A stretch of 64,000 nt of DNA, taken from the NCBI GenBank assembly GCA_026874595.1, contig CM049320.1, positions 37,232,214 to 37,296,213 of the forward strand, read 5' to 3'. Below, in pieces: positions 23,233 to 33,864 of the stretch (the stretch's first letter is position 1; each line of letters opens with the position of its first letter). The DNA is from Sipunculus nudus (Eukaryota; Annelida; Sipuncula; Golfingiida; Sipunculidae). A program made the position numbers and the translations under genes. The notes beneath the pieces are model-generated. The model did not search any database. It was not told the origin of the DNA and was given only the letters and a program-made list of their open reading frames with translations.

Positions 23233-23284
<52 letters not shown>
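23233..23284. repeat. (TA)n microsatellite
   Basis: About 26 TA dinucleotides. It is followed directly by GGTGGTACAGCCGTGTTAGTC, a phrase I recall from dispersed animal repeats, and by a short stem (GACGCCTTCTAGATAG / CTATCTAAAAGGCGTC at about 23350-23403). Confidence 0.9.
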
Positions 23285-23287
<3 letters not shown>

Positions 23288-23350
23288 AAAATGACTGGTG
23301 GTACAGCCGTGTTAGTCTGTAGTCGAAGTGTAGGTTTGGAGTAAGAGAGA

Positions 23351-23403
23351 CGCCTTCTAGATAGACTAATATTAATAAACATATTACTATCTAAAAGGCG
23401 TCA
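23351..23403. repeat. Short foldback, 16-bp arms
   Basis: GACGCCTTCTAGATAG and CTATCTAAAAGGCGTC are inverted with one mismatch across a 21-base AT-rich loop. Confidence 0.7.
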
Positions 23404-24489
23404 CTGTTGCTCTTTACATATATATGTGTGTGTGTGTTTTTCTGCCATTCATTTTTACCTCAATGTATAGGAAAAATATGTGTCTAGGAAACTATACAGG
23501 TGGGAACTACCTTATCGGATAGCCTAAATGACTAGAGATTACCATTGCTTAAAGAAAAAATTAACACTTCTCCCCTGAAGAAAATTGTAAAGGTACATAA
23601 ACATTTGCAACAGTATGTGCATTATGTAACGCCATTAGTTGATTAGTTTGGCTGACTACAACATTTCTTTTTTTTTGGCAAAAACCATCCCTGTACACAG
23701 ACTTACAATCTTAAATTCACCTGTTTCTTTCATTTTTATGGTTCTGTGTGTGAGTAAAAAGAAACACTTCTTAAGGTGGCACGACTAGTCCCCCCACCTG
23801 ACCTGACTTTGTTTCAGTTTTTCCTTTGCATGGAACAATCTAATGCTTTAAAACCCCAGAAAGTATACATTTTCTGAAAGCTAAGAAAATTCTCTATAGT
23901 TTGGTGATAATAAACTTTGTTTCCGAGGAACAGGTTTGAATTTGTAATAATTTTAATTTAATTTTAATTTTTAACAAAAAATCGTTTATTCCAGCAAAAC
24001 TAAAGCAGATACAGAAAACCTTCTTAAATAAATCGAATTTAGATAATAATCCCCAGGCGTTTTTTTGTTTAATGTGTTAAGTTTTAAAATTACCATTTTT
24101 CAGAGTATTTAATTTTGAAATCTTCACAAATCAATAATTTTTTACTTTTGCCTTAATAAAATCCTTTAAATTTAGTAAAGGCGTAAAATAAAAAAAAACG
24201 CGCCAGAACTATAGAACGCCAGCTTCAGCCTACCGCCGGTAAAACGGGTGTCGCATAATAAACTGTTTCCTGGAAAAGGCCGATACATATAATTTTCCTC
24301 AGAATTCCCGTATTCAATTATGCTCATAGCTGGAGTTTATTATATTAGAGGAGGAGGGGTCCGGGGTTCCCCGTCTGAACGGGGGTGTGTGGGTGGAGCC
24401 CCCACCTAAAGCTTAATTTTCCTGTTAAAATAGTAAATGGTTTCCCATATTCGCGATTGATGCCTCTTCAATCGCAGATATACATGAAC

Positions 24490-24660
24490 AAAACTTGCTC
24501 CGGCTGGTATCTCGCCTTCACGGCTTACTTAGTAGCGTGTAGGGCTCCTAGTCCAGAGATCGTAGGATCGATTCCTGATTCAGGCGACTTCTGGTGCTTA
24601 GTAGTTGTTTATGTTAGAACAGTTGATTGTAGGGACATCTACAGGGAAAAGTAGGAGTTA
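24490..24660 (+). mobile_element. tRNA-headed SINE-like sequence
   Basis: TTACTTAGTAGCGTGTAGGG resembles a pol III A-box region (TRGCNNAGYNGG-like), and about 40 bases on GGATCGATTCCTGATTC resembles the B-box (GGTTCGANTCC). Spacing fits a tRNA gene, but the acceptor stem does not close. The TTTAT-rich right side could be the tail. It is nested inside the TTAA-flanked region. Confidence 0.4.
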
Positions 24661-25074
24661 AAATAGGGAATGAGAGGTGACAATTTTATTTATATGTTCC
24701 TCAATACAAGCGAAGCCCGCGTTCTATAGTGGCTCCAAAAAACGCTTTTTAGAAGATATATTAACAATTATATATCTCAAAGATGGTATGTTTCGGACAA
24801 GTGATTACTGTGAAATAACGCTCTAAAGATAAGGTGTTCAGGTGAAATGATGTTTCGAGAAAATGGCCAAAAACTATATTCGTAGAAATCATTCGTTCTA
24901 CACACGAAACTAACAACAACTACATGTTGACAGTCACATGAATTTGGTCAAGACGGTGGTTCTTATCAAACCATGCTATAATAACATGGATTAATTGACT
25001 AATTTGCTTTAAAAACGTATTAAAACGATAAAAGTTTGACCTGTCACACCAGCGACTTGTCAAACACCACGTGC

Positions 25075-25181
25075 ATGGACTTCAGTAGGGGGAGCTTACA
25101 GTTTTGTCCGAATGCCAAGGTATGCAGAGCACCCGACTACTGGGACCCGCGGCAGAACAGGTGCATCGCCGGGCCTAATAG
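25075..25181 (+). CDS. Candidate exon, cysteine-rich (TNFR/BCMA-like CRD?)
   Basis: From an ATG the frame gives 35 residues to a donor at AG|GTAACT. It contains FCPNAKVC, then APDYWDPRQNRC: a C-x(5)-C, aromatic, W, D, P, then C arrangement. TNF-receptor cysteine-rich domains, especially the short BCMA/TACI/Fn14 type, often read 'C....YWD.....C..C', and some of those receptors lack a signal peptide, as this start does. The codon phase at the donor (two bases over) fits the acceptor at 25538, which would add two more cysteines. Seen: open frame, four cysteines, plausible donor. Inferred: receptor identity. Other small cysteine-rich folds would fit as well. It sits inside a TIR-flanked region, so it may be a captured or decayed piece. 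Confidence 0.3.
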
Positions 25182-25537
25182 GTAACTGCGTTTTTACACA
25201 GGAACAAGGGGAGCAGGATTTATGGCCATTCAAGGAGAACGAAGATTGATTTACTTATCACGGTTTACAACCTTTATAGGTATTTAGGGGTTGACAACAG
25301 AGACGAGTTTATAACGATCATACAAATCTCGCATACACATACAAGTCATATGTGAACTCTGGACTTATTGTTAATTGGAGGGAAGAATAGGAAGACGGTG
25401 GTTTGTCACTTTCATCGGCATGCACACACATTCAAGTCACAGAAGGAGCCCGATTATCTTATATGAAGGTTTATTTACATGGAATCTTTAAATGGCAACA
25501 AATCGCTTACTGTTTCGTCGAGACATGTTGTTTGCAG

Positions 25538-25602
25538 TTGTGTTGATCTGGACATGCTTACCTGTAGGTTTATACACGTCTTACTGGAAACCGGAGAATC
25601 GG
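25538..25602 (+). CDS. Candidate second exon of the cysteine-rich protein
   Basis: A good acceptor (TGTTGTTTGCAG) and donor (GG|GTAAGG) bound 65 bases. Read in the phase left by 25075-25181 the segment opens S-C-V-D-L-D-M-L-T-C and stays open, so the pair would hold six cysteines. An alternative reading uses the ATG at 25492: 37 residues with a hydrophobic stretch (MLFAVVLIWTCLPVGL) ending at the same donor, which would be a first exon with a signal anchor, since TAA lies just before that ATG. The two readings exclude each other. No further exon was found downstream. Confidence 0.25.
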
Positions 25603-26589
25603 GTAAGGCAACCACGGTCCGTAGTGATAACTGACCTTGTGATAACTGTTTGTATGCTAATTAGTGTCCATTAGTAATTAGTCACTAGATCTTTCTGGTA
25701 GAATGCACATATCCGAAGGTGCGTCTAAATGAAATAGTGTTGTTACTATATATTATGCCACAAATGCCAAAAATATAAAATATAACATAATTACCTTCAT
25801 CATGAATGTAAATTCCATGGTTGCTTCAAGTAGTATCTCCATGGATTTGCGTCGTCGGCCCATCGTAGTTTCGTTTGATAGTGGCGTAATATTTATTTGT
25901 TGCGGTGTTGACAGTATGAATATCATAGACGTAATGGTTGGGATGTAAAGCAACTTTTTATAAAGTAATTTTACGTATCTGTCGATAGGCTTACGATATA
26001 GCAGAAATAACATGATGTCAAGTGAAAATTTGTGTTTCGACGTAACATACCCGAAAAAAAGACAGAAAGGCCAATGACACTAACAGATCATTCACAAGGA
26101 CGGGTTTGTTTGCACACTAATTAGCTAGAGTTAGGGTTGCTCTCCAACGCTTATCAGTTGTATGCTCAGCTAATTAGATTGGGCTATCAAACGTCGACCG
26201 TCAGTTCTTGCCACGGAGGTACTTGGCCCATGCATTAATTTAACACTTGCACCTCGCGATTGGCTGAATGACCAAGTGGAGGGCTGGGGGCAGAGTGATT
26301 GACAGGCCTGTGGCAGGGCTGTAGTTAGTTTACAAACACCCTGTCATAACATCTTGGTGTTTACTGAATAGAAATCACCCTTTTCCACAAAATGCACCAG
26401 GCGACCCAAAATGTGTTCAGCTGCATTAGATCCGCCAAGTATTCAATATTACGTATACCTTTTATTGAAAAGACACCAATTTTCAGGATTTTGACCAGCC
26501 GTGCTACCTTAAAGAATCTTGATTTGTAAAGTACCACGGTATGGCTGCTAGGTGGCGTGTGTGCTCTGTTTATATTTTTACTTCTGATC

Positions 26590-26990
26590 TCGAAAACCTT
26601 CCATCACTTGAGAATGGGAGTACTCAAACGGTTTATAATGAAATATTAGCAGATACCATCATATTTTAAGGAGAACAAAAATTCAAGTTATGTGTATGAA
26701 GCATGACACAATATATGTGTTTATTAAATATACTTGGTATGTGAATAGGTACATTTTATATAAACAAACAATAATTTTAGGCAATCCCAAAGTTTCAGAG
26801 AACTAAGTTTGTATGTTAAGTTTGTAAATACATTCCAAAAAGAACCTTTCTTTTGCTCTTGTCCTTGCTTACTTTGTTCAATTTTCCGTCAAAGTTTATA
26901 ATTTAACGTTTTAAATAGTATTTTAATACAAGCTGAAAGACATGTCAAAACTGAATAAAAACAAAATTTACTCAGGACGAATTTGCTACA
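26590..26990. other. AT-rich stretch, no gene recognised
   Basis: No supported feature. Confidence 0.4.
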
Positions 26991-26995
26991 TATGC

Positions 26996-27615
26996 CCCAA
27001 CACTATTTCGGCATGCTCAAAACTACGCGCCGTACGCTGTTACGCATGTCATAAGGTCCGCATCGGTCGAGCTTGGCACGATTTCGCTGTGTGTTCGTGG
27101 GGGATAAGAGGTTCATTCGCGGTAATATACTGACCTCCCGGCACGCACCCCGACAGCGTATGAGCCGCGTATATTGCACGTATACATATATAGCAAACCT
27201 GCTGCGCAGATACAAAGCACGCTGAACGAACTCATTGCGAATGCAGACGGCGATCAGGCAGTGAACTGTACTTATTTGTTACTTATGTGAAACGCACAGA
27301 TACAGCGTACAGCTAGCGTACTTGCCGTACGTCCAGGGCACACTCCCGATTTGATATAAATACGAAGACTCCTCTGGACTCCAGGGTGAACAGACCAGGT
27401 GAAGATGGCCGATCGAGGCTGAAACGCGAGACCACATGATTACTGCCCTCATACACTAGCAACACAATTACGGCGCTGCGAGCGGCAGAAATGCGGCGGG
27501 AATATGGAATACGCTCGGCATTCGCACTTCATACGCAGCTATTCGCAGGAAGAAAATAGTGTTCCGCACTGTATACGGAACCCATGGGCACCTCATTCGC
27601 ATTGGAAGCACTGAC
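26996..27615. other. CpG-rich block with inverted words, unidentified
   Basis: Base composition changes sharply to many CpG and GCGAATGC-type words (CATTCGC, GCATTCGC, TGCGAATG on both strands). CAACACTATTTCGG near the left end and AAAATAGTGTTCCGC near the right (about 27556) are inverted. A TATA-like GATATAAATACG lies at about 27354, followed by AGATGGCCGATCGAGG. It could be a MITE with subterminal repeats, or a promoter-bearing repeat. I recognise no protein. Confidence 0.4.
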
Positions 27616-27699
27616 TCTGTTACTTATACCCTAGATATGCGTCTAACATAAGTCCAAGTAATCGAAAAATTTCGAAATTTAGAGGGTACGGCTGCGTAT

Positions 27700-27825
27700 T
27701 GTAAAACTATAAAGAGGAACTCATAAGGACTTGATATTCGACCTATATTCTGTGAGCTTTGGGCCTAAAACAAGATTTTTAGCACTGAGAAAGTTAGATG
27801 GGCACAATATAAACAATCTGAAAAA
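27700..27825 (+). repeat. Single diverged ~160-bp family A unit
   Basis: 'GAGGAACTCATAAGGACTTG', 'GACCTATATTCTGTGAGC', 'GGGCCTAAAACAAGATTTTTAG' and 'GAAAGTTAGATGGGCACAA' match, in the same order, the unit repeated at 19.93-20.4 kb. Confidence 0.55.
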
Positions 27826-28094
27826 AAAAACAAGAGAAGGTGATTTGGGTTAGTGGACGACAATAGGAGAAATTAAGGATGCCCACAACAGAAAGACGGG
27901 GAAAGCGTAATGTTTGGAACAGTCATCATGTGAAGTTTGATTTCACTCTCCAGATACTAGAGTACCATACTGTCCATAGCCAAAAAAAAAGAACATTGTT
28001 TATTATTATTATCACTTGTTTTAAGTCAAAACTACGAAGTCAATTAATTCAAGGTTAAATCAGTTTAATGGACTTGAAGTACAGTACTTAAGAT

Positions 28095-28460
28095 ATTCAT
28101 AGGTAAAGGGTAAAGGTTCGGGGTTAATAGTCTCCTATTACCGCTGTAGTCGCAGTCTCAGCCGACTTTTAACACTTTGCCTTCCTGGTCTTTCGGGCCT
28201 GTTCATTCTTGTTGCTTTTCTCGGTTCCCTGGTGAGCATACAACCAGAGCAGCCATTACAGTCGCTAGAAGGTTATTCGTTCTACATTTGCTTGCCACCC
28301 ATGACCAGTACCCATTCACTCCTGGGTGATGAGAGCGCACCCTTATGGTAAAGACTTTGGTCAGGAGTCTTAGCGAAGATGGCGATCTGAACGGGACGCG
28401 AACCCACAACCCTTCGGTCACAGGTCCCGCGCCCTAACCATTACGCCACCACGCTCCATA
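28095..28460 (-). mobile_element. tRNA-derived SINE (minus strand)
   Basis: Read on the minus strand the head is GTGGCGTAATGGTTAGGGCG (A-box) and, about 40 bases on, GGGTTCGCGTCCCG (B-box), a good pol III type II promoter. A body of some 290 bases follows and the copy ends near AACCTTTACCCTTTACC. The head folds only partly as a tRNA, as is usual for SINEs. There is no coding capacity. Confidence 0.7.
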
Positions 28461-28544
28461 TTCAGGATGGTAAAAGTGTGTATTCCCACGTTAATACAAT
28501 GTAAGAACAAAAGGACACATGCTTATATTAAGTTAAACATATTG

Positions 28545-28650
28545 TTTTAATACTACAATCAATACCACCATTAAAAAAATATATTAATAATAACATAAAA
28601 TAAACATATTGTTTTAATACTACAATCAATACCACTATTAAAAAATGAGA
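28545..28650 (+). repeat. Short tandem duplication, ~68-bp unit
   Basis: 'ATTGTTTTAATACTACAATC' with following 'AATACCACYATTAAAAAA' occurs at 28540 and again at 28608, with the intervening AATAAACAT words. Confidence 0.75.
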
Positions 28651-28850
28651 ACAACAAGCAAATTCGTGGAATTTATGTCCTCCCCTTCCGCCTTTTGTAT
28701 ATAAAGCCTCCTGTGTTCTTCATGCTTGCCTTCTCAATATATTTTAGTTTTAATTTCACCTGAAGATGTCTCCACATGTAAAAGTGCCTGTGTTTCAGTT
28801 TTCATTGTCCCCTGATGGTGTCTCCACTTCATAATTTTTGTTGTGAACTG

Positions 28851-29622
28851 TGTTACAGGTGTCTGTTTTACTGTGCGCAGGAGTGTTACATGTGTCTGTT
28901 GACATTTTGATTCGTGCTAGGCAGTCCCTGGTTTATTGTGCGCAGGAGTGTGTTAGGCAGGCCCTGGTTCGTTGCCATGTGAGCCTCGCTTGTAGGGCAC
29001 TAGCTCGCGTGTGGGGTCTAGAGCGTAGAGACACAGCGTTCTTTTTTGTTTTAGATGTTTCTGGTCTGTTCATGTGCGTGTGTATTATTCTTTGGAATTG
29101 TCCGTTTCTAGAATTTTCGGATGAGAAGCTATAAATTAGGGGCTGTGTTTAGAGCCGGCAGAAAGGAATATACCAGCGAGCACTAAGAGTGCTACTTTCC
29201 CGTTAGTTTGGGACCTTTACTGATAATTGCAGTGGTGTCAGATCTTCAGCGGATTTTATACAGATTTAATACGGACTGTCTTCAGTTTACCTTTGGATTA
29301 TTACTATTTACGTGGATTATTTATGTTAAAGGACTCTTCTTTATATGTGACAGTGGTGGTATCTGGAAATCAAAGGCTAGGATCCGGACACTCTGCTACT
29401 GTATATTTTATTTTTATACTGTGTAATTGTATTGATTTAGTGTATTGTAATGTTAAGATTGTTCTAAGAATTTATTATAATTATTTGTTAACAAAAAAAC
29501 ACTGACTTCATTCCCCTAGACATTTCACGCTGCCTAGTGTTACAGAATTGATTATTTTATTTCCGTAACAAAAATGTCCTCGTCACGATTACATGATCTG
29601 TTTTTTATTAGGTTCCGTAACA
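28851..29622 (+). mobile_element. Solo-LTR-like dispersed repeat, copy 2
   Basis: Relative of 8212-9065. The ends are clean inverted termini, TGTTACAG...CCGTAACA. A TATA box (CTATAAATTAG, about 29129) and the downstream blocks listed for copy 1 are conserved, while the U3-like left part has diverged and contains its own short duplication (GTGCGCAGGAGTGT twice, 28872 and 28940). It is followed at once by the family C element. No internal coding region is attached on either side. Confidence 0.6.
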
Positions 29623-29636
29623 GCTGGGTACAAAGG

Positions 29637-29868
29637 GAAATTTTTGTTCTTTTGGAGCTGGAGATAATAAATTTCAAACAGACACTCCAAAACCAACCCC
29701 AACCAAGGTATGCATGAGAGAAATCACTGACCCAGATTTGTATGAGATCGGATAATATTTCGCGAAAGTTATCGCACGGAAACGAAAACCCGACGGACGG
29801 ACAGACAGAGGGACAGACAGGTGAACCCAAATCATTGTCCCTTGTTTCGCGGAAGCGGGGGACATAAA
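29637..29868 (-). mobile_element. Hairpin + GTCC-tract element (family C)
   Basis: Read on the minus strand it starts with a stem TGTCCC...GGGACA around CGCTTCCGCGAAACAA. Then comes a CTGTCTGTCCCTCTGTC / GTCCGTCCGTCG tract and a body with GCGATAACTTTCGCG, CCGATCTCATACAAATCTGG and CTCCAGCTCCAAAAGAAC. I recall near-identical phrasing in mollusc and brachiopod intergenic DNA. Same plan as families A and B. Non-coding. Confidence 0.55.
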
Positions 29869-30070
29869 AAAGTTAAGAATATTAATACAGTCATAATACT
29901 GTTATATTATTAACAATAACATTTATAAAGGACTTCCGATTTATGGCGACACCTGGTTAGACGTGCTCAGGCAGCGATCTAAAACGTGTTTTAAAACTAT
30001 TGTTTTAAACATTACTTGGGATTACCATTCAGACAAACCTGGTGAACAAACAATAAACGCTTATATGTGA

Positions 30071-30842
30071 AGGAAACATAGCCAGGCAGCTTCAGAACAG
30101 GCTGAATTTGTTGGTGATGAAAACCCCAGTGAAGTTGACATGGCGGAGTTGGCAAGTGAGGTCCTACAAGAACATTATGGCTGCTATTAAAAGCCTACAA
30201 ACACAGGTCAGTGACACCCGCATTTCTATTATAGAACACATCACCAAGGAATTCGAAAATAAGTTACAGGTCATAGAATCCAGTTTGGAAAATGCCCATG
30301 GTGGTATTGCGGATCTGAAACGAGATAATGAAAGTCTGACAAAGCAGCTGAGTGCAGATCTTAAAGCTAGAGAAGCCGCTGAAGAAAAACTTACTGAGTT
30401 AAAGCAGGATATTTGCACTTGAAAAGATACACAAGAGAGTACAATATTAGAATTAACGGTATTCGGGAAGATAAACAAGAGAACGTAAGAAACAAACTGG
30501 TATACTTTATACACGTTCACAATCTAATACCTGGAGTAAATAAAGCAGATATTCATAGAGAAGTTAAGTATGCTCACAGAACAGGAAAAAGAATCCCAGG
30601 TAGAGAGAGCTAGACAGATCATTGCAAGACTGTATAGCAGAGAAACCAGGAATGGTATTATTGCTAGGGGAAAACGGAAGGGTGATGATGGCCAAAATCT
30701 AGTACTCGAGGATTTCGTAAAGGAGGACTACGACAAAAGAATAAAAGCCCTGCCACACATGAAACAAGCCAAACTCGACGGAAAGCGCGCTCGTTTTACC
30801 AGAGGCAAACTTATAGTTGAAGGACAGATATTACCAGTTTAA
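30071..30842 (+). pseudogene. L1-type LINE ORF1 protein, frameshifted
   Basis: ORF1p is the nucleic-acid chaperone of L1-like retrotransposons and coats element RNA in the cytoplasm. Successive pieces follow the family's layout. An acidic N-terminus (DENPSEVDMAELASEV, from about 30110) leads into a coiled coil (about 30175-30420: KSLQTQVSDTR, ENKLQVIESSLENAH, DLKRDNESLTKQL). Next comes the RRM-like core (LKRYTREYNIRINGIRED, about 30416-30470), then KYAHRTGKR and a C-terminal domain (ARQIIARLYSRETRNG ... ARFTRGKLIVEGQ) ending with TAA at 30842. The reading frame must change near 30170, 30420 and 30600, so the copy is dead. No ORF2 follows; the next 1.9 kb has no reverse transcriptase. An L1 or L1-like clade is likely. 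Confidence 0.75.
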
Positions 30843-32759
30843 AACGGACATTGGACAATAATATTGGACTTGTTTATGTGTGTCACCATAAGAGTAGTTA
30901 AGGACTTATTTATGAATTCTCTGTGTTTTCATTATGGTAGCTAAGGATTTATTACCGTAAGAGAAACCGCAAGGTGTGACCACAAGTTAAACCCCGCGAA
31001 AGAATACTAGGGCGACCCCTGTCGACAGAGTTTGGATTTACGAGTTGCAAAGGAACTGTGGTTCTCCGAGACTTGAGTAGGCGAGAACTTGTGTTATTAT
31101 TGCCCATATGAATGCGTCAACACACAGAGGATGAAGCCCTGGGCACTATATGAATTTCATTGTCGAATATATATGTTTACTGTTACTATTTTCTTTCATA
31201 GATTTTTTTTATAAACAGGTTGTTTTCAGCACTTTTCGATATAATTAGGGTTATCGTTAATGTGGGTGAAGTGATTTCTTGTTCGTCTGATTTCAAGATA
31301 TATCCTGAAAGCCATTGGACAGCCTGTAAGATTTTATTTAACAGCTAGCCAGACGTCGTTAAAACATAAACTGCTGCCTGAATATTCAGATCGCATGTCA
31401 ATCGGACATGTGACTGAGCATGTATACAATCTCCTTGATACGGTGATGTTTTATAGGGTTATATTTGTACAAACGTAATGTGCTTGCTCTAAATAAACAT
31501 TTCGAGAGGCAAAGTCCATAAACACTATATAGTAAAGCTACACATGTACAGAAAATGAGTGACATGTGTATCAGGGGGATCGCATTGCTGTTTTCCATGA
31601 ATTTTACAAGAGAAGCAAGGGATTATACAGTAAAGTAAATGATATCTACTTCCATCAACTATGTTATCCTGTTTAACAATTTAATCGGTCTGTCCTGGAA
31701 TCGTTATACGTGAGTCTGATCAGGAATGATCCTGCGAAAAAAAAATCAAGATAGTCTGATAACCTCAACACCACCTTAGACCCTTACTATTTGCATGCAT
31801 GATATTAACTTTGAACAGGACGCGAATAAATACTGCGTCATATCCGCGGTGATTTTGAACTGTCTGTGCCATGGTAAGGTATATAGCGAAGATACACACC
31901 AACCGCCAGGAGTAACTTACGGAGTAATAAGCTGACAAGAGATGCACAGGTTAGCTTTGATCAGTATATAATATATCAATTTGAAATGGAAAGAATTTGA
32001 TAGCTGAGCCATCCAAAATAGGATTTAGGCAAGGGAAACCTTGCAGGAAAAAAATTGGCAGTGTGTACATTCAGCGGGTAATCACATGACAGTTGGATTT
32101 CAAATGACACGTTCAGCTCGCCAGTCATGATTGTCTAGCTGTTATATATATTATCACGTGACAGTCTGATCTAACTTGTCCTGTGAGAGTCAGAGCCTCG
32201 TGCTGCTGGCAGTCACTGCACACAGAACACGGTTTGGCTAATATTGAAGTGAGAGCCCCAGATGTAATCTTTGTTTACATCTTTTTGGCGCGTAATCTAT
32301 AAAAAAAAACAGGAAAGCACTGTTAACTTGGTTTTTGGTATAGTGATACTGTAATGTTTTCCACTGTTTTGGTTTCAATAGAGACACCCCCCCCCCCCCC
32401 CCGGGACCCCTTGACTAAACTTACCTTCCCATTGAACGAGTATAACTAAATATACGAAAGCCGGGGCGCCCTGACCACATTTAGCTCAAATTAATACAAA
32501 GATATCCAGCATCCTCTCAGGCATTGGCAAGGACCCGTATCTGCTCTAGTATTGCACCTTGCTAACATTGACAGAATGTGGAGGCCGTAACCTTTTTACA
32601 AGTTCACACTCAATATGAGTTTTAACCGCATTTTATACACACTGATTACCAATATTCGTCTTTTAGCGGATTCCCGATGGACTGACACTCCATCGAATCA
32701 TGCAGCTTATAAATGAACTACTGGTAAAGTTTGAATATGAACAAATAGTTTCACTTTTT
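30843..32759. other. Stretch with no recognised gene
   Basis: Contains a C-run at 32390-32402 and short ACGTG-rich words near 32150. Probably LINE 3' flank followed by unique AT-rich DNA. Confidence 0.4.
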
Positions 32760-32763
32760 ATAT

Positions 32764-32860
32764 ATATTTAGATAGATTAGATGGATTAGATAGATTAGAT
32801 AAAAAGATAGATAAGATAGAAGAGATAGAAAAGATGGATAAGATAGATAGATAGGATAGA
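32764..32860 (+). repeat. Degenerate (GATA/GATTA)n tract
   Basis: AGATAGATTAGATGGATTAG and similar words, passing smoothly into the 12-bp minisatellite that follows. Confidence 0.8.
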
Positions 32861-32995
32861 TAAGATTAAGATTTAGATTAAGATTTAGATTAAGATTTAG
32901 ATTAGGATTTAGATTAAGATTTAGATTAAGATTTAGATTAAGATTTAGATTAAGATTTAGATTAAGATTTAGATTTATATTAGTTTAGATTAGAT
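32861..32995 (+). repeat. 12-bp minisatellite (AGATTAAGATTT)n
   Basis: About ten to eleven nearly perfect copies of AGATTAAGATTT, one copy with AGGATTT. It looks like it grew out of the adjacent GATA/GATTA tract. Confidence 0.95.
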
Positions 32996-33224
32996 ACACT
33001 GGTATAATGTATATACATATGTACATACATATACTAATATTATATATAGGTATAGAGGCTTTATACATATTCGTGTTAGAAACTTCTTTCAAAAGACCTA
33101 AATAATGGAATAATATACCTCATTTTTTTTTTCAAAATTATCCGTAACGCGCAGTTGCTGAGTTTGTTCCAGCTACTTTTACACAAATCATATCAATAAA
33201 GGACAGAAATTTCATGAAAATACT

Positions 33225-33770
33225 CTACCAACCTCGCAAGATTAGAACCCTCTAATCTAGCTAGCACTTCTCTGAGTGTTTTTACATGTTCGTCACAAGA
33301 TTCCGCGTGTACTAGCACGTCGTCTTTGTAGCACATGACATTCAGCATATCCCTGAACAACTTCCGCATCATGCGGGTAAATACTGCCTCTGCCGTGACT
33401 ATCCGAATGGCGTTACCCTGAACTGGTTATGTCCGTCAGTCGTTACAAATGCCGTTTTGTCTCTTGATTCCTCCGTCATCGAAATCAGAGAGTAACCTTT
33501 CGTTAGATCAGTCTTGGTAAAATACCGGCCCTGAGCTTCTTCTGTGAACAGTGTTTCAGGCTCCGGCATCGATTCTGGATCAAATACTGGTTTAACTTAC
33601 GGTATCTGATCTTTCTGTCTTGTTTCCGCATTATAATACAAGGTGACGCCAAAATCGACTCCGATTTCTTGATTTTGCTTAAATCTAACATATCGTGGAT
33701 TTCCGATCGCATTGTCTCTCTCAACTCAAACGGAGCACGATACGGTTTTGAATTCACGGGTGTATCGGAC
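33225..33770 (-). pseudogene. Ty3/gypsy reverse transcriptase remnant
   Basis: This would be the polymerase part of a retrotransposon pol. On the minus strand the segment opens near 33757 with KPYRAPFELRETMRSEIHDML and continues ASPCIIMRK, matching the 'RPYR.P...R..V..EI..ML.LG.I..S.SPYASPVV.V.KK' entry of gypsy RTs. Further on LTKGYSLISMTEESRDKTAF (about 33500-33440), a GH..F.V.PFG block with a stop, and YKDD at 33319-33330 (the Y/F-x-D-D catalytic pair) followed by VLVHAES and VKTLREVLARL. Reading needs several frame changes and crosses stops. Homology ends near 33225 with no RNase H, so the element is truncated. The upstream spacer (LKQHGEVFTDVPKP, about 33800) is present as well. Confidence 0.75.
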
Positions 33771-33864
33771 GTGAGGCGAATGCTTCATTCGATGACATCG
33801 GTTTGGGAACATCTGTGAATACTTCCCCGTGCTGTTTCAACAGACCATGAATCCCGGGCAGATG

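Larger units (their letters stand above)
23771..26512. mobile_element. TIR-bounded region with TTAA flanks (2.73 kb)
   Basis: The left end reads TTAA then GGTGGCACGACTAGTC. The right end, on the other strand, reads TTAA then GGTAGCACGGCTGGTC, 16 bases matching at 13. TTAA on both outer sides (23771-23774 and 26509-26512) fits a 4-bp target duplication. The interior contains a tRNA-like SINE (24.49-24.66), a poly-A/T-rich left part and two exon-like segments (25075-25181, 25538-25602). No transposase is recognised. It may be one non-autonomous element with nested insertions, or two different truncated elements whose outer ends happen to face each other. Confidence 0.5.

Noticed and set aside
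25753-26013. 86-codon minus frame ending near a GTAATT donor
   Set aside because: Hydrophobic and open, but no domain, and antisense within the TIR-flanked region; not enough to call an exon.
28850-29505. Overlapping plus frames of about 90 codons
   Set aside because: They sit within the LTR-like repeat and are not conserved in the relative at 8.2-9.1 kb.
30164-30520. 118-codon minus frame
   Set aside because: It is antisense to the L1-type ORF1 coiled-coil region, where the recognisable protein is on the plus strand.
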